Source of the DNA: Nocardia asteroides
GTDB lineage: Bacteria; Actinomycetota; Actinomycetes; Mycobacteriales; Mycobacteriaceae
Reading direction: 5' to 3'
DNA length: 64,000 nucleotides
Assembly (NCBI RefSeq): GCF_900637185.1
Contig: NZ_LR134352.1
Coordinates: 248,001 to 312,000, forward strand
Shown here: piece after piece, positions 45,653 to 54,040 of the stretch
Position numbering within the stretch: the stretch's first letter is position 1
Layout of the letters: each line of letters begins with the position of its first letter
Program-made: the position numbers and the translations under genes
Notes under the pieces: generated by a model
What the model was told of the DNA's origin: nothing
Seen by the model: the letters and a program-made list of their open reading frames with translations, nothing else
The model's database searches: none

Positions 45653-47251
45653 TCACATTCGGAAGACGCCGAAGCCCTCGGCGCCCTGGATCGGGGCTGT
45701 GTGAATGGCCGACAGGGCCATCCCCAGCACGGTGCGGGTGTCGCGGGGGTCGATGATGCCGTCGTCGAAGAGCCTGCCCGACAGGAACATCGGCATGGCC
45801 TCGGCCTCGATCTGCGCCTCGACCATGGCGGCGAGACCAGCCGCGGCCTCCTCGTCGAACGGCAGGCCCTTGGCCTCGGCCGCGCCGCGCTGCACGATGG
45901 TGAGTACGCCGCCCAGCTGCGCGCCGCCCATGACCGCCGACTTGGCGCTCGGCCAGGCGAACAGGAAGCGCGGGTTGAACGCGCGCCCGCACATGCCGTA
46001 GTGCCCGGCGCCGTAGGACGCGCCGACCAGCAGCGAGATGTGCGGGACCTTCGAGTTGGCGACCGCGTTGATCATCATCGCGCCGTGCTTGATGATGCCG
46101 CCGTGCTCGTAGTCCTTGCCGACCATGTAGCCGGTGGTGTTGTGCAGGAACAGCAGTGGCGTGTTCTTCTTGTTCGCCAGCTGGATGAACTGGGTGGCCT
46201 TCTGCGATTCCTCGGAGAACAGCACGCCGCGCGCGTTGGCCAGGATGCCGATCGGGTAGCCGTTGATCTCGGCCCACCCGGTGACCAGGCTGGAACCGTA
46301 GAGCGGCTTGAACTCGTCGAAGTCGGAACCGTCGACGACGCGGGCGATCACCTCGCGCGGGTCGAACGGGATCTTCAGGTCCGAGGGCACGATGCCGAGC
46401 AGTTCCTCGGGATCGTAGAGCGGCGAGATGACCTCGGCGCGCGGCTCGGGGCCCTGCTTCTTCCAGTTCAGCCTGCGCACGATGCCGCGGCCGATGCGGA
46501 TGGCGTCCTGCTCGTCGGCGGCCATGTAGTCGGCCAGACCCGAAGTGCGGGCGTGCATCTCGGCGCCGCCGAGAGTCTCGTCGTCGGAGTCCTCACCGGT
46601 GGCCATCTTCACCAGCGGAGGGCCGGCCAGGAAGACCTTCGCGCCTTCCTTGACCATCACGACGTAGTCGGACATGCCCGGGATGTAGGCGCCACCGGCG
46701 GTGGAGTTGCCGAAGACCAGGGAGATGGTGGGGATCCCGGCGGCCGAGGCCTGGGTGAGGTCGCGGAACATCGCGCCACCCGGGATGAACACCTCCTTCT
46801 GCGTGGGCAGATCGGCGCCACCGGATTCGACCAGCGAGATCACCGGCAGCCGGTTCTCCCGCACGATGTCGTTGATGCGCAAGGTCTTGCGCAGCGTCCA
46901 CGGGTTCGAGGTACCACCGCGCACGGTGGGGTCGGGCGCGACGATCATGCACTCGACACCCTCGACGATGCCGATACCGGCGATGGTCGACGCGCCGACG
47001 TGGAAGTCGCTGCCCCAGGCCGCGAGCGGGCACAGCTCGAGGAACGGCGAATCCTCGTCGAGCAGCAGCTCGATGCGCTCACGGGCGGTGAGCTTGCCGC
47101 GCTTGTGGTGCCGGGCCACCTTGTCGGGGCCGCCGCCGGCGATGGCCTTGGCGAACTCGGCCTCGACCTCGGTGAGCTTGGCGCTCATCGCCTCGGCGGC
47201 CGCGGTGTACTCCGGCGACGCGGTGTCGACGGCGGAACGGAAGGTCGTCAC
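45653..47251 (-). CDS. accD2: Acyl-CoA carboxylase beta subunit (carboxyltransferase)
   Basis: A 532-residue carboxyltransferase with N- and C-terminal crotonase-like halves (SLVESGGADLPTQKEVFIPG; LVFGNSTAGGAYIPGMSDYV; later GASYGAGHYGMCGRAFNPRF, FAWPSAKSAVMGGAQ). FLAGPPLVKMATGE resembles the methylcrotonyl-/geranyl-CoA carboxylase beta group more than the AccD5/AccD6 propionyl-/acetyl-CoA group. GTG at 47251 overlaps the fadE13-like stop (GTGA). Position matches Rv0974c. Confidence 0.92.
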   Translation of the reverse strand: MTTFRSAVDTASPEYTAAAEAMSAKLTEVEAEFAKAIAGGGPDKVARHHKRGKLTARERIELLLDEDSPFLELCPLAAWGSDFHVGASTIAGIGIVEGVECMIVAPDPTVRGGTSNPWTLRKTLRINDIVRENRLPVISLVESGGADLPTQKEVFIPGGAMFRDLTQASAAGIPTISLVFGNSTAGGAYIPGMSDYVVMVKEGAKVFLAGPPLVKMATGEDSDDETLGGAEMHARTSGLADYMAADEQDAIRIGRGIVRRLNWKKQGPEPRAEVISPLYDPEELLGIVPSDLKIPFDPREVIARVVDGSDFDEFKPLYGSSLVTGWAEINGYPIGILANARGVLFSEESQKATQFIQLANKKNTPLLFLHNTTGYMVGKDYEHGGIIKHGAMMINAVANSKVPHISLLVGASYGAGHYGMCGRAFNPRFLFAWPSAKSAVMGGAQLGGVLTIVQRGAAEAKGLPFDEEAAAGLAAMVEAQIEAEAMPMFLSGRLFDDGIIDPRDTRTVLGMALSAIHTAPIQGAEGFGVFRM

Positions 47252-48399
47252 GACTGGTACCCCAATACTTTCGACGCCAGCATGGTCAGGATCTCGTTGG
47301 TGCCACCGCCGATGCCGATGATGCGCACATCGCGGTAGATGCGCTCCACCTCCGACTCGCGCATGTAGCCCATGCCGCCGTGCAGCTGGACCGCCTGGTT
47401 GGCGACCCATTCCGCGGTCTCGACGGCGTTGTTCTTGGCGAAGCACACCTGGGCGATCAGGTTCTGGTCGCCGGCGACGAACCGCTCGACCAGCGCGCGG
47501 GTGTAGGTGCGCGACACGTCGACCCGCTGGGCCATCTCGGTCAGCGTCATCTGCACCTTCTGGCGGCTGATCAGCGGGCGGCCGAAGGTCTCGCGGTCGC
47601 GGCACCACCGCACGGTGAGGTCGAGGGCGCGCTGGGCCAGGGCGTAGGCCTGCACGGCCAGCCCCACCCGCTCGCTGACGAAGGCGTTGGCGATCTGGGC
47701 GAAGCCGGTGTTCTCGCCGCCCACCAGGTTCGACGCGGGCACGCGCACGTCCACGTAGGACAGCTCGGCGGTGTCGGAGGCCAGCCAGCCCATCTTCTCC
47801 AGCCGGCGGCTGACGGTGAAGCCCGGCGTATCGGTCGGCACGATGATCAGCGAGACACCCGCGGCGCCCGCGCCACCGGTGCGCACCGCGGTGACGACGA
47901 AGTCGGCGCGGGTGCCCGAGGTGATGAAGGTCTTGGCGCCGTTGATGATGAAGTCGTCGCCGTCGCGCACCGCGGTGGTGGTGAGGTGACCGACATCGGA
48001 GCCGCCGCCGGGCTCGGTGATGGCCAGCGAGCCGATCAGGTCGCCGCGCAGCGTGGGCTTGGCCCACTTCTCGATCTGCTCCTCGTTACCGGAGGCGATG
48101 ATGTGCGGCAGCGCGATCCCGCAGGTGAACAGCGAGGCCCACAGTCCGCCGGAGCCGCCGGCGAGGTGGATCTCCTCGCCGACGATCACCGTGTCGATGA
48201 TGCTGCCGCCCTCACCGCCGGCCGACTCCGGGTACTCGATGCCGAGCAGGCCGAGTTCACCGGCCTTCTTGTGCAGCTCGCGCGGCAGTTCGCCTTCGCG
48301 TTCCCAGGTGTCGAGGTCGGGCAGGATCTCCCGCTCGACGAACCCACGCACCGTGGCGCGCAGCTCTTTTCGTTCCGGTGTGTCCCAAACAGAAGTCAT
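47248..48399 (-). CDS. fadE13: Acyl-CoA dehydrogenase (FadE13-like)
   Basis: A 383-residue acyl-CoA dehydrogenase (LAITEPGGGSDVGHLTTTA; QLHGGMGYMRESEVERIYRD). The MCAD-type catalytic position reads IGGGT instead of IYEGT. The alternative Glu is present in VSERVGLAV, as in isovaleryl-CoA dehydrogenase. In an Atu-like scheme it would be the citronellyl-CoA dehydrogenase (AtuD) analogue, creating the beta-methyl enoyl-CoA that the carboxylase uses. ATG at 48399 overlaps the atuA-like stop. Position matches Rv0975c. Confidence 0.9.
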   Translation of the reverse strand: MTSVWDTPERKELRATVRGFVEREILPDLDTWEREGELPRELHKKAGELGLLGIEYPESAGGEGGSIIDTVIVGEEIHLAGGSGGLWASLFTCGIALPHIIASGNEEQIEKWAKPTLRGDLIGSLAITEPGGGSDVGHLTTTAVRDGDDFIINGAKTFITSGTRADFVVTAVRTGGAGAAGVSLIIVPTDTPGFTVSRRLEKMGWLASDTAELSYVDVRVPASNLVGGENTGFAQIANAFVSERVGLAVQAYALAQRALDLTVRWCRDRETFGRPLISRQKVQMTLTEMAQRVDVSRTYTRALVERFVAGDQNLIAQVCFAKNNAVETAEWVANQAVQLHGGMGYMRESEVERIYRDVRIIGIGGGTNEILTMLASKVLGYQS

Positions 48400-50111
48400 G
48401 CGAGCAGCTCCGTCGGCATATCGATGTGGCGGGAGCGCAGCCATTCGCCGAGCCCCTTGGCCTGCGGGTCGAAACGCGCCTGGTAGGCGACGCCCTTGCC
48501 GAGCAGGCCGGAAATGATGAAGTTGACGGCCCGCAGGTTGGGCAGCACGTGCCGGGTGACGGTCAGCTCCGCCGTCTCGGGCAGCAGTTCCTGCAGCTTC
48601 TCGACGGTGAGCGTGTGCACCAGCCAGCGCCATTGCGCGTCGGTGCGCACCCACACGCCGATATTGGCGTCACCGCCCTTGTCACCGCTGCGGGCCAGCG
48701 CGATGGTGCCGAGCGGGACCCGGCTGGTCGCCGCAGGCGCCGGGGCGGCGGGCAGTTCCGGTTCCGAAACCGGTTCCAGCACCGCGGTTTCGGCGGCGGG
48801 CTCGATGGCGACGCGGCTGCCGTCGGCCAGCACCGCGGTGTGCGGCACCTCGTGCGCGTCGACGAAGCCCGGCGTGAAGACGCCGTAGGGCGAACCGTTG
48901 CCCGGCAGCGTGGTGAAGGTCGCGCCCGGGTAGCTGGCCAGCGCCAATTCCACGGCGACGCTGGAGAATCCACGGCCGACCTTGTTCGGGTCGGGGTCGC
49001 GGACCACGCAGCGCAGCAGCGCGCTGGCCTGCTCCTCGGTGTCGGCGTCGGGCCGGTCGAGCCGGGCCAGCGTCCACGACAGTTCGGCGGGCTTGGCGGG
49101 CAGCCAGGCTTCCAGCTGCCGCTGGGCCAGCGCGGCCTTGGCCTCGATGTCGAGGCCGGTGAGGATGAACTCCATTTCGTTGCGGAAGCCGCCGAGAGTG
49201 TTGAGCGAGACCTTGAGCTGCGGCGGCGGCGCCTCACCGGTCACCCCGCTGATCAGCACCCGATCCTTGCCCTCCTGGCTCAGGGTGATGCTGTCGAGCC
49301 GGGTGGTGACGTCGGGACCGGCGTAGCGCACGCTCTGGATCTCGTACATGAGCTGGGCTTCGACGGTGTCGACGGTGACCGCGCCACCGGTGCCGTCGTG
49401 CTTGGTGATCACGCTGGACCCGTCGCGGCGGATCTCGGCGATCGGGAAGCCGGGGCGGCCGATGTCGCCGAGTTCGGTGAAGAAGGCGAAGTTGCCGCCG
49501 GTGGCCTGGGTGCTGCACTCGATCACGTGACCCGCGACGACGGCGCCCGCCAGCGCGTCGTAATCGGTGCGGCCCCAGCCGAAGTGGGCCGCGGCCGGGC
49601 CGACGATCACCGAGGCGTCGGTGACCCGGCCGGTGACGACGATGTCGGCGCCGGAGTTCAGGCACTCGACGATGCCCCACGCGCCCAGGTAGGCGTTGGC
49701 GGTGAGCGGCTGGCCCAGACCGAGCTCGCCCGCCCGGCCGACCAGGTCGTCGCCTTCGACGTGCGCGACCTTGGCGTCCAGCCCGAGGTCGGCGGCGACC
49801 TTGCGCAGCCGCTCGGCCAGCCCGGCCGGGTTGAGGCCGCCCGCGTTGGTGACGATCTGGACGTTCTTCTCCAGCGCCAGCGCCAGGCAGTCCTCGATCT
49901 GCTTCACGAAGGTCTTGGCGTAGCCGAGGCTGGGATCCTTCATCCGGTCGCGACCGAGGATGAGCATGGTGAGCTCGGCGAGGTAGTCGCCGGTCAGCAC
50001 GTCGAGGTCGCCGCCCTCCAGCATCTCGCGCATCGCGCTGAGCCGGTCACCGTAGAACCCGGAGCAGTTGCCGATCCGGATCAGGTCCGGATTCGCCGAG
50101 AGTGCACTCAT
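48396..50111 (-). CDS. AtuA-family (acyclic terpene utilization) protein
   Basis: A 571-residue protein of the AtuA/DUF1446 family: a large N-terminal domain (RIGNCSGFYGDRLSAMREML, TNAGGLNPAGLAERLRK, IVVTGRVTDASVIVGPAAAH) and a C-terminal ferredoxin-fold-like AtuA domain (about 470-570, LARSGDKGGDANIGVWVRTD). Its biochemical function is unknown, but in Pseudomonas it opens the geraniol/citronellol (atu) cluster. Here it is the first gene of the operon, matching Rv0976c. ATG at 50111 is chosen; GTG at 50126 would add five residues. A 16-bp palindrome lies 34 bp upstream. Confidence 0.88.
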   Translation of the reverse strand: MSALSANPDLIRIGNCSGFYGDRLSAMREMLEGGDLDVLTGDYLAELTMLILGRDRMKDPSLGYAKTFVKQIEDCLALALEKNVQIVTNAGGLNPAGLAERLRKVAADLGLDAKVAHVEGDDLVGRAGELGLGQPLTANAYLGAWGIVECLNSGADIVVTGRVTDASVIVGPAAAHFGWGRTDYDALAGAVVAGHVIECSTQATGGNFAFFTELGDIGRPGFPIAEIRRDGSSVITKHDGTGGAVTVDTVEAQLMYEIQSVRYAGPDVTTRLDSITLSQEGKDRVLISGVTGEAPPPQLKVSLNTLGGFRNEMEFILTGLDIEAKAALAQRQLEAWLPAKPAELSWTLARLDRPDADTEEQASALLRCVVRDPDPNKVGRGFSSVAVELALASYPGATFTTLPGNGSPYGVFTPGFVDAHEVPHTAVLADGSRVAIEPAAETAVLEPVSEPELPAAPAPAATSRVPLGTIALARSGDKGGDANIGVWVRTDAQWRWLVHTLTVEKLQELLPETAELTVTRHVLPNLRAVNFIISGLLGKGVAYQARFDPQAKGLGEWLRSRHIDMPTELLA

Positions 50112-50144
50112 GAACCCCAGGATCACATCGGTTCAGAAAAAAAG

Positions 50145-50160
50145 CAAGCATGCGTGCTTG
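50145..50160 (-). promoter_or_regulatory. Operator-like palindrome upstream of the Atu-like operon
   Basis: CAAGCATGCGTGCTTG has perfect 6-bp arms (CAAGCA/TGCTTG) with a 4-bp centre. It is flanked by A/T-rich sequence (a run of eight A before it, ttaattt after). It resembles TetR sites found before fatty-acid/isoprenoid catabolic operons. The TetR gene at the end of the operon is the probable ligand-responsive repressor. Confidence 0.7.
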
Positions 50161-50196
50161 TTAATTTCGGGCAATGCACCAGGCAAGATGGGAACC

Positions 50197-50340
50197 ATGT
50201 CATCGGTCCTCCTCTTCGCCCTGGCCGGCTTCCTGCTCGGCGGCGCCTACACGACCTGGAAGAACAACCGCGTGATGTCGGTCGCGCTGATCGCGGCCGC
50301 CGCGCTCGCCGCCGTCGGCGCGGTGCTCTGGCTGCAGTAG
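50197..50340 (+). CDS. 47-residue two-helix membrane protein
   Basis: A tiny protein with two predicted transmembrane helices (SSVLLFALAGFLLGGAYTTW and VALIAAAALAAVGAVLWL) joined by a short basic loop (KNNRVM). ATG at 50197 is used; an in-frame ATG at 50188 would add three residues. Codon positions look coding. I recognise no family. It is divergent from the Atu-like operon. Confidence 0.6.
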   Translation: MSSVLLFALAGFLLGGAYTTWKNNRVMSVALIAAAALAAVGAVLWLQ

Positions 50341-50440
50341 CGGCGCCAAGATTTTCCCAAGGGTGAGGCAAGACCGCCGCGGTTGACTTCGGCAGTCACG
50401 TCGTCCGGCCACGCGGCCGCCTCATGTCGGGGGAAACATC

Positions 50441-50755
50441 ATGTTCGATTGGTACGTCGGTCTGCTCGCCGCCAGCGGTGTCGCGATGCTCGTCATGGCC
50501 AACATCGGGAACGGGCAGAGCGAGTTCGCCCGGGTCCTCAATGCCGTGTTCGGCATCGGCTACCTCGGGTACGCCGGTTACCTGGCGTTCGTCTTCGACG
50601 GCGGCAGCTACCTGGTCTTCTTCCAGGCGTTCATCCTGCCGGTGCTGCTGGCGGTCAACTTCGTGAAGTCGACCAACTGGTCGGCGCTGACCACCCGCCC
50701 CACCCCGACCCAGCAGGCCTGGCGCGCCTACCAGCGCGAACAGCAGCGCGGCTGA
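50441..50755 (+). CDS. 104-residue three-helix membrane protein
   Basis: An unrecognised small membrane protein: helices at about 3-22, 36-52 and 57-74, then a short basic cytoplasmic tail (TQQAWRAYQREQQRG). ATG at 50441 follows cgggggaaac with good spacing. It converges on the cyclase gene (3 bp between stops). No function can be inferred. Confidence 0.65.
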   Translation: MFDWYVGLLAASGVAMLVMANIGNGQSEFARVLNAVFGIGYLGYAGYLAFVFDGGSYLVFFQAFILPVLLAVNFVKSTNWSALTTRPTPTQQAWRAYQREQQRG

Positions 50756-50758
50756 CGC

Positions 50759-51694
50759 TCAGCCGTTCGTGCTCAGCTTGAAGATGCGCACGTCCTCGGG
50801 GACGCCGTTGAGCGGAGCGGCCCAGAAGTTGCGTTTGTAGGGCTTGACGGTGGCGCCCAGTTCCGCGAGGGTGTCCGGGCGCAGCGCGGCGAGGGTGGTG
50901 CTCGACAGCATCATGTTGCCGTTGCCGCCAGCCTCCATCATGCGGGCGGCGATATTGACGTCGACGCCGAGCCAGTCGCCGCCGATCTCCCGCGGGGAAC
51001 CGGTGTGCAGGCCCACCCGCATGCGGGGTTTGTAGCCGTCGACCTCGACGTCGGCCAGATTGCGCCGGGCCGCCACCGCGGCGCGCACCGCGCGATCGGG
51101 CGAGGAGAACACCGCCATCAGGCCGTCACCCATGCGTTTGACCACCTGACCGCCCCGCTCGGCGATCGGCGGCTCGATGGCCCTGGCGACCTTGCGCAGC
51201 AGTTCCAGCGTGCGCTCGTCGCCCGCCGAGAGCGACCAGCTGGAGAACGACACCAGGTCGGTGAACACGATGGTCACCTCCTCGGTGCCACGTCCGCGGC
51301 CGATCCGCTCCAGCGCCGCCTGCCACACCTGCAGGGCGCCGAAACCGATCTCCCTGGCCGCGCTGGGGGTGCCGCCGACCAGCTTGTCCGCCGCTCTGGC
51401 CACCGCGCGGGCGCCGCCGGGGCCGGAGACCGAGAGGGGATCGCCGAACGCCGGGTCACCGGGGAGCTGCTGGCGGGCCTTGCGCACCGCGCCGATCACG
51501 TCGGCCCGGCGATTGGCGGCCTGCAACTTCGACGAGAAATGGGTCCGCTTCCGGCCCGACTTCGCGTCGTCGCCGGCCGCGGTCACCGGCGACTCGGCGG
51601 ATTTCCCACTCCCGGTGGGCTCCAACGGGATAACCACATCCGCCGCAGCGTCGCGCTGCCGCGGATCCACCCCGCCGGAAGGCGTTTCACTCAC
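50759..51694 (-). CDS. Class III adenylate/guanylate cyclase
   Basis: A 311-residue protein with a basic, low-complexity N-terminus (about 1-80) and a C-terminal class III cyclase homology domain (about 138-300). The two metal-binding aspartates are Asp146 (FTDLVSFSS) and Asp190 (MGDGLMAVF). The base-specifying/transition-state residues are in GVDVNIAARM (Asp245, Asn247, Arg251), so it looks active. No membrane segment, HAMP or sensor domain is visible, so input is unknown. GTG start at 51694. Confidence 0.87.
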   Translation of the reverse strand: MSETPSGGVDPRQRDAAADVVIPLEPTGSGKSAESPVTAAGDDAKSGRKRTHFSSKLQAANRRADVIGAVRKARQQLPGDPAFGDPLSVSGPGGARAVARAADKLVGGTPSAAREIGFGALQVWQAALERIGRGRGTEEVTIVFTDLVSFSSWSLSAGDERTLELLRKVARAIEPPIAERGGQVVKRMGDGLMAVFSSPDRAVRAAVAARRNLADVEVDGYKPRMRVGLHTGSPREIGGDWLGVDVNIAARMMEAGGNGNMMLSSTTLAALRPDTLAELGATVKPYKRNFWAAPLNGVPEDVRIFKLSTNG

Positions 51695-51866
51695 GCCTCG
51701 AGGGTATACGACGACCGCCGGTCCGCTGCTTGTGTACAGCGGACCGGCGGTCGTACCTTCGGCGTCCGGGCAGCGGATGCCGAAGGCCGGGTCGCGCGAC
51801 CTCCCGACAAGGTCGCGGCCCTCGCGGCCCGGGCACTTGCGAGGGCAGCCCGGGCTGGTTCTGGGG

Positions 51867-52625
51867 TCAGGCGTCGCGGCGGTTGACCACCACGAGCGCC
51901 CCGGCGAACACGATCGCCACGAAGACCGCGAAGTAGATCAGGCTGCCCCACACGCCCCAGTGCCAGTTGCCCGACACCTCCTCGACGCTCAGGAAGCGGT
52001 TCGCGTTCTGGAACGGCAGGAACGGCTTCACGGTGCGGCCGAAGCTGCCGAACGCGCCGAGCAGGCCCTCCAGCAGCAGCGACCACAGCACGATCAGCGA
52101 GATCGCGGCGGCGGACTGACGCACCAGCACACCGACGCCGATGGCGAGCACCACGCACAGGAAGGCGTAGATCGGGATGCCGTAGATGGCCCGCCAGTTG
52201 CCGTCGAGCACCAGTTCCGGCGCGTCGCTACCGACGAACAGCTTGGCGACGACGAAGGCCGCCAGCGCGAGCACCCCGGTCAGCACCGCGGCGTACACGC
52301 CGACCAGCACCGTCTTGGACACCACCACCTTCGACCGGTTCGGCACCGCCAGGAAGCTGGCCCGGATGACGCCGAAGCGGTATTCGCTGGTGACCGTCAG
52401 GGCGGCCATGATCATCAGCACCATCACGCCGAAGCCGGAGACGCCCGAGACCACCACGCTCGGCGTGAGCAGGGTCGGCATCTCCCCCGGCTGGGTGTTC
52501 TCGGCCTTGGTGACCACGGCGATCAGCGCCGCCAGGCCCAGGCCGAGCAGGATCACGATCGCCGAGCACCACCAGGGTGAACGGGTCGAGGTGAGCTTGA
52601 TTCGTTCCGCAGCGAGCACGCCCAT
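51867..52625 (-). CDS. ABC-2-type transporter permease
   Basis: A 252-residue permease with about six helices, starting MGVLAAERIKLTSTRSPWW, typical of ABC-2 exporters that pair with an ATPase encoded immediately upstream. Its ATG overlaps the ATPase stop (TGATG). Relatives export antibiotics or lipids, or act in self-protection. Cargo is unknown. Confidence 0.87.
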   Translation of the reverse strand: MGVLAAERIKLTSTRSPWWCSAIVILLGLGLAALIAVVTKAENTQPGEMPTLLTPSVVVSGVSGFGVMVLMIMAALTVTSEYRFGVIRASFLAVPNRSKVVVSKTVLVGVYAAVLTGVLALAAFVVAKLFVGSDAPELVLDGNWRAIYGIPIYAFLCVVLAIGVGVLVRQSAAAISLIVLWSLLLEGLLGAFGSFGRTVKPFLPFQNANRFLSVEEVSGNWHWGVWGSLIYFAVFVAIVFAGALVVVNRRDA

Positions 52626-53557
52626 CAGAGCGCACCTCCCATCACCTGGTCGAGGCCCGCGCCGTGGTACTCCACGGCGCCGCCGGTCATCCGCATGAAC
52701 GCTTCCTCGAGCGAGGCCTGCTGCGGCGCGAGCTCGTAGAGCGTGACGTTGTTGGTGCCGGCCACCTTGCCGACCTCGTCGCTGGTGACCCCGGCGACGA
52801 TCAGGGCGGCGTCGCCCTCCTCGCGCACGGTCATGCCGTGCGAGGTGAGCAGGCTGCGCAGCTGGTCCAGCTGGGGGCTGCGGACGCGCACCGACTGCTC
52901 GGAGGCGCGGTCGATGAAGTCCTTGGTGGTGGTGTCGGCGATCAGGCGGCCGCGGCCGATGACGATCAGGTGCTCGGCGGTCTGCGCCATCTCCGACAGC
53001 AGGTGGCTCGACACCAGCACGGTGCGGCCCTCGGCGGCCAGCCGCTGCATGAAGCGGCGGATCCACAGGATGCCCTCGGGGTCGAGGCCGTTGACCGGCT
53101 CGTCGAACAGCAGCACCTTGGGGTCGCCGAGCAGCGCGCCCGCCAGGCCGAGGCGCTGGGACATGCCCAGCGAGAACCCGCCCGCGTTCTTGCTCGCCAC
53201 CTCGGACAGACCCACCAGCCGCAGTACCTCCTCGACCCGCGACTTGGGCAGGTCGTTGGAGGCGGCCAGCCACTCCAGGTGCGCGCGCGCCGACCGGTTC
53301 GGATGCACCCACTTGGCGTCGAGCAGCGCGCCGACCTGCGTCAGCGGCCGCTCCAGCTCCTCGTAGCGCTTCCCGTCGATCAGCGCGGTGCCCGAGGTCG
53401 GCCGGTCCAGGCCGAGGATCATCCGCATGGTCGTCGATTTACCGGCGCCGTTGGGTCCGAGGAACCCCGTCACCTGTCCGGGTCGGACGGTGAACGAGAG
53501 GTCCTGCACCGCGACGGTCTGCCCGAATTGCTTCGTCAGGCCCTTCAGCTCGATCAT
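52625..53557 (-). CDS. ABC exporter ATPase
   Basis: A 310-residue DrrA/CcmA-type ABC ATPase: Walker A GPNGAGKST, a signature motif of the form SLGMSQRLGLA (in place of LSGGQ), Walker B LLFDEPVNGLD, and the H-loop SSHLL. A C-terminal domain (about 215-310) is typical of ABC-2 exporters. ATG at 53557 is chosen over an extension to 53578. A perfect 22-bp palindrome lies 56 bp upstream and may be the operator. Confidence 0.9.
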   Translation of the reverse strand: MIELKGLTKQFGQTVAVQDLSFTVRPGQVTGFLGPNGAGKSTTMRMILGLDRPTSGTALIDGKRYEELERPLTQVGALLDAKWVHPNRSARAHLEWLAASNDLPKSRVEEVLRLVGLSEVASKNAGGFSLGMSQRLGLAGALLGDPKVLLFDEPVNGLDPEGILWIRRFMQRLAAEGRTVLVSSHLLSEMAQTAEHLIVIGRGRLIADTTTKDFIDRASEQSVRVRSPQLDQLRSLLTSHGMTVREEGDAALIVAGVTSDEVGKVAGTNNVTLYELAPQQASLEEAFMRMTGGAVEYHGAGLDQVMGGAL

Positions 53558-53612
53558 GCGCCCCAGCTTGCCCGACAAACATCCCGACCGCGTCGCCGTG
53601 AGGTAGCGAGTC

Positions 53613-53634
53613 GGGTCATCCTCGAGGATGACCC
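53613..53634 (-). promoter_or_regulatory. Perfect 22-bp palindrome upstream of the ABC exporter operon
   Basis: Arms GGGTCATCCTC and GAGGATGACCC meet with no loop (53613-53634). An outer inverted pair GAGGTAG (53600-53606) and CTACCTC (53651-53657) surrounds it. The absence of a loop argues for a protein-binding site rather than an RNA hairpin. No regulator gene is adjacent. Confidence 0.65.
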
Positions 53635-53698
53635 AACCCTGAACCAGGTACTACCTCGCCGGGGAGAAACCCGCCGTCCCGTTGCCGAAGGCCGGCCG

Positions 53699-54040
53699 TC
53701 AGGCGCGGCACCACCGCTGCGCGATACCGGGCAGGTGCCGGGACGCGGCGGCCATGTCGGCGGCGTAGGCGCTGAACGCGGCCTTGCCTTCTTCTACCGT
53801 CCTGTCCAACACCGACTCCACGAATCGTCGACAACCACCGACCAGTACGAACTCGTCCACAGTCAGCAGCACAGCTGCCGAACGATCCGGCGAAACCAGC
53901 ACCACATCGAATGGTGCGTATGCCGCTCGCCAGCCATCCACCTCGGGCAGCGCAATTAAGCAAGCCTGATCGAAGGCGACGGACCCCAGATCAGTGGTCG
54001 TCAAGCAGTACACCTCGCCGTGGCCACTCCGCGAAGGCAT
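53699..54040 (-). CDS. Unrecognised protein, about 113 residues
   Basis: A soluble protein with a hydrophobic beta-rich middle (FDVVLVSPDRSAAVLLTVDE, FVLVGGC) and a helical C-terminus (GKAAFSAYAADMAAASRHLPG). The start is uncertain: ATG at 54040 overlaps the upstream small gene by 50 bp, while GTG at 54013 would overlap by 23. I recognise no family. It and its upstream neighbour form a tight pair in a stretch of lower GC content, so they may have come together by transfer. Confidence 0.5.
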   Translation of the reverse strand: MPSRSGHGEVYCLTTTDLGSVAFDQACLIALPEVDGWRAAYAPFDVVLVSPDRSAAVLLTVDEFVLVGGCRRFVESVLDRTVEEGKAAFSAYAADMAAASRHLPGIAQRWCRA

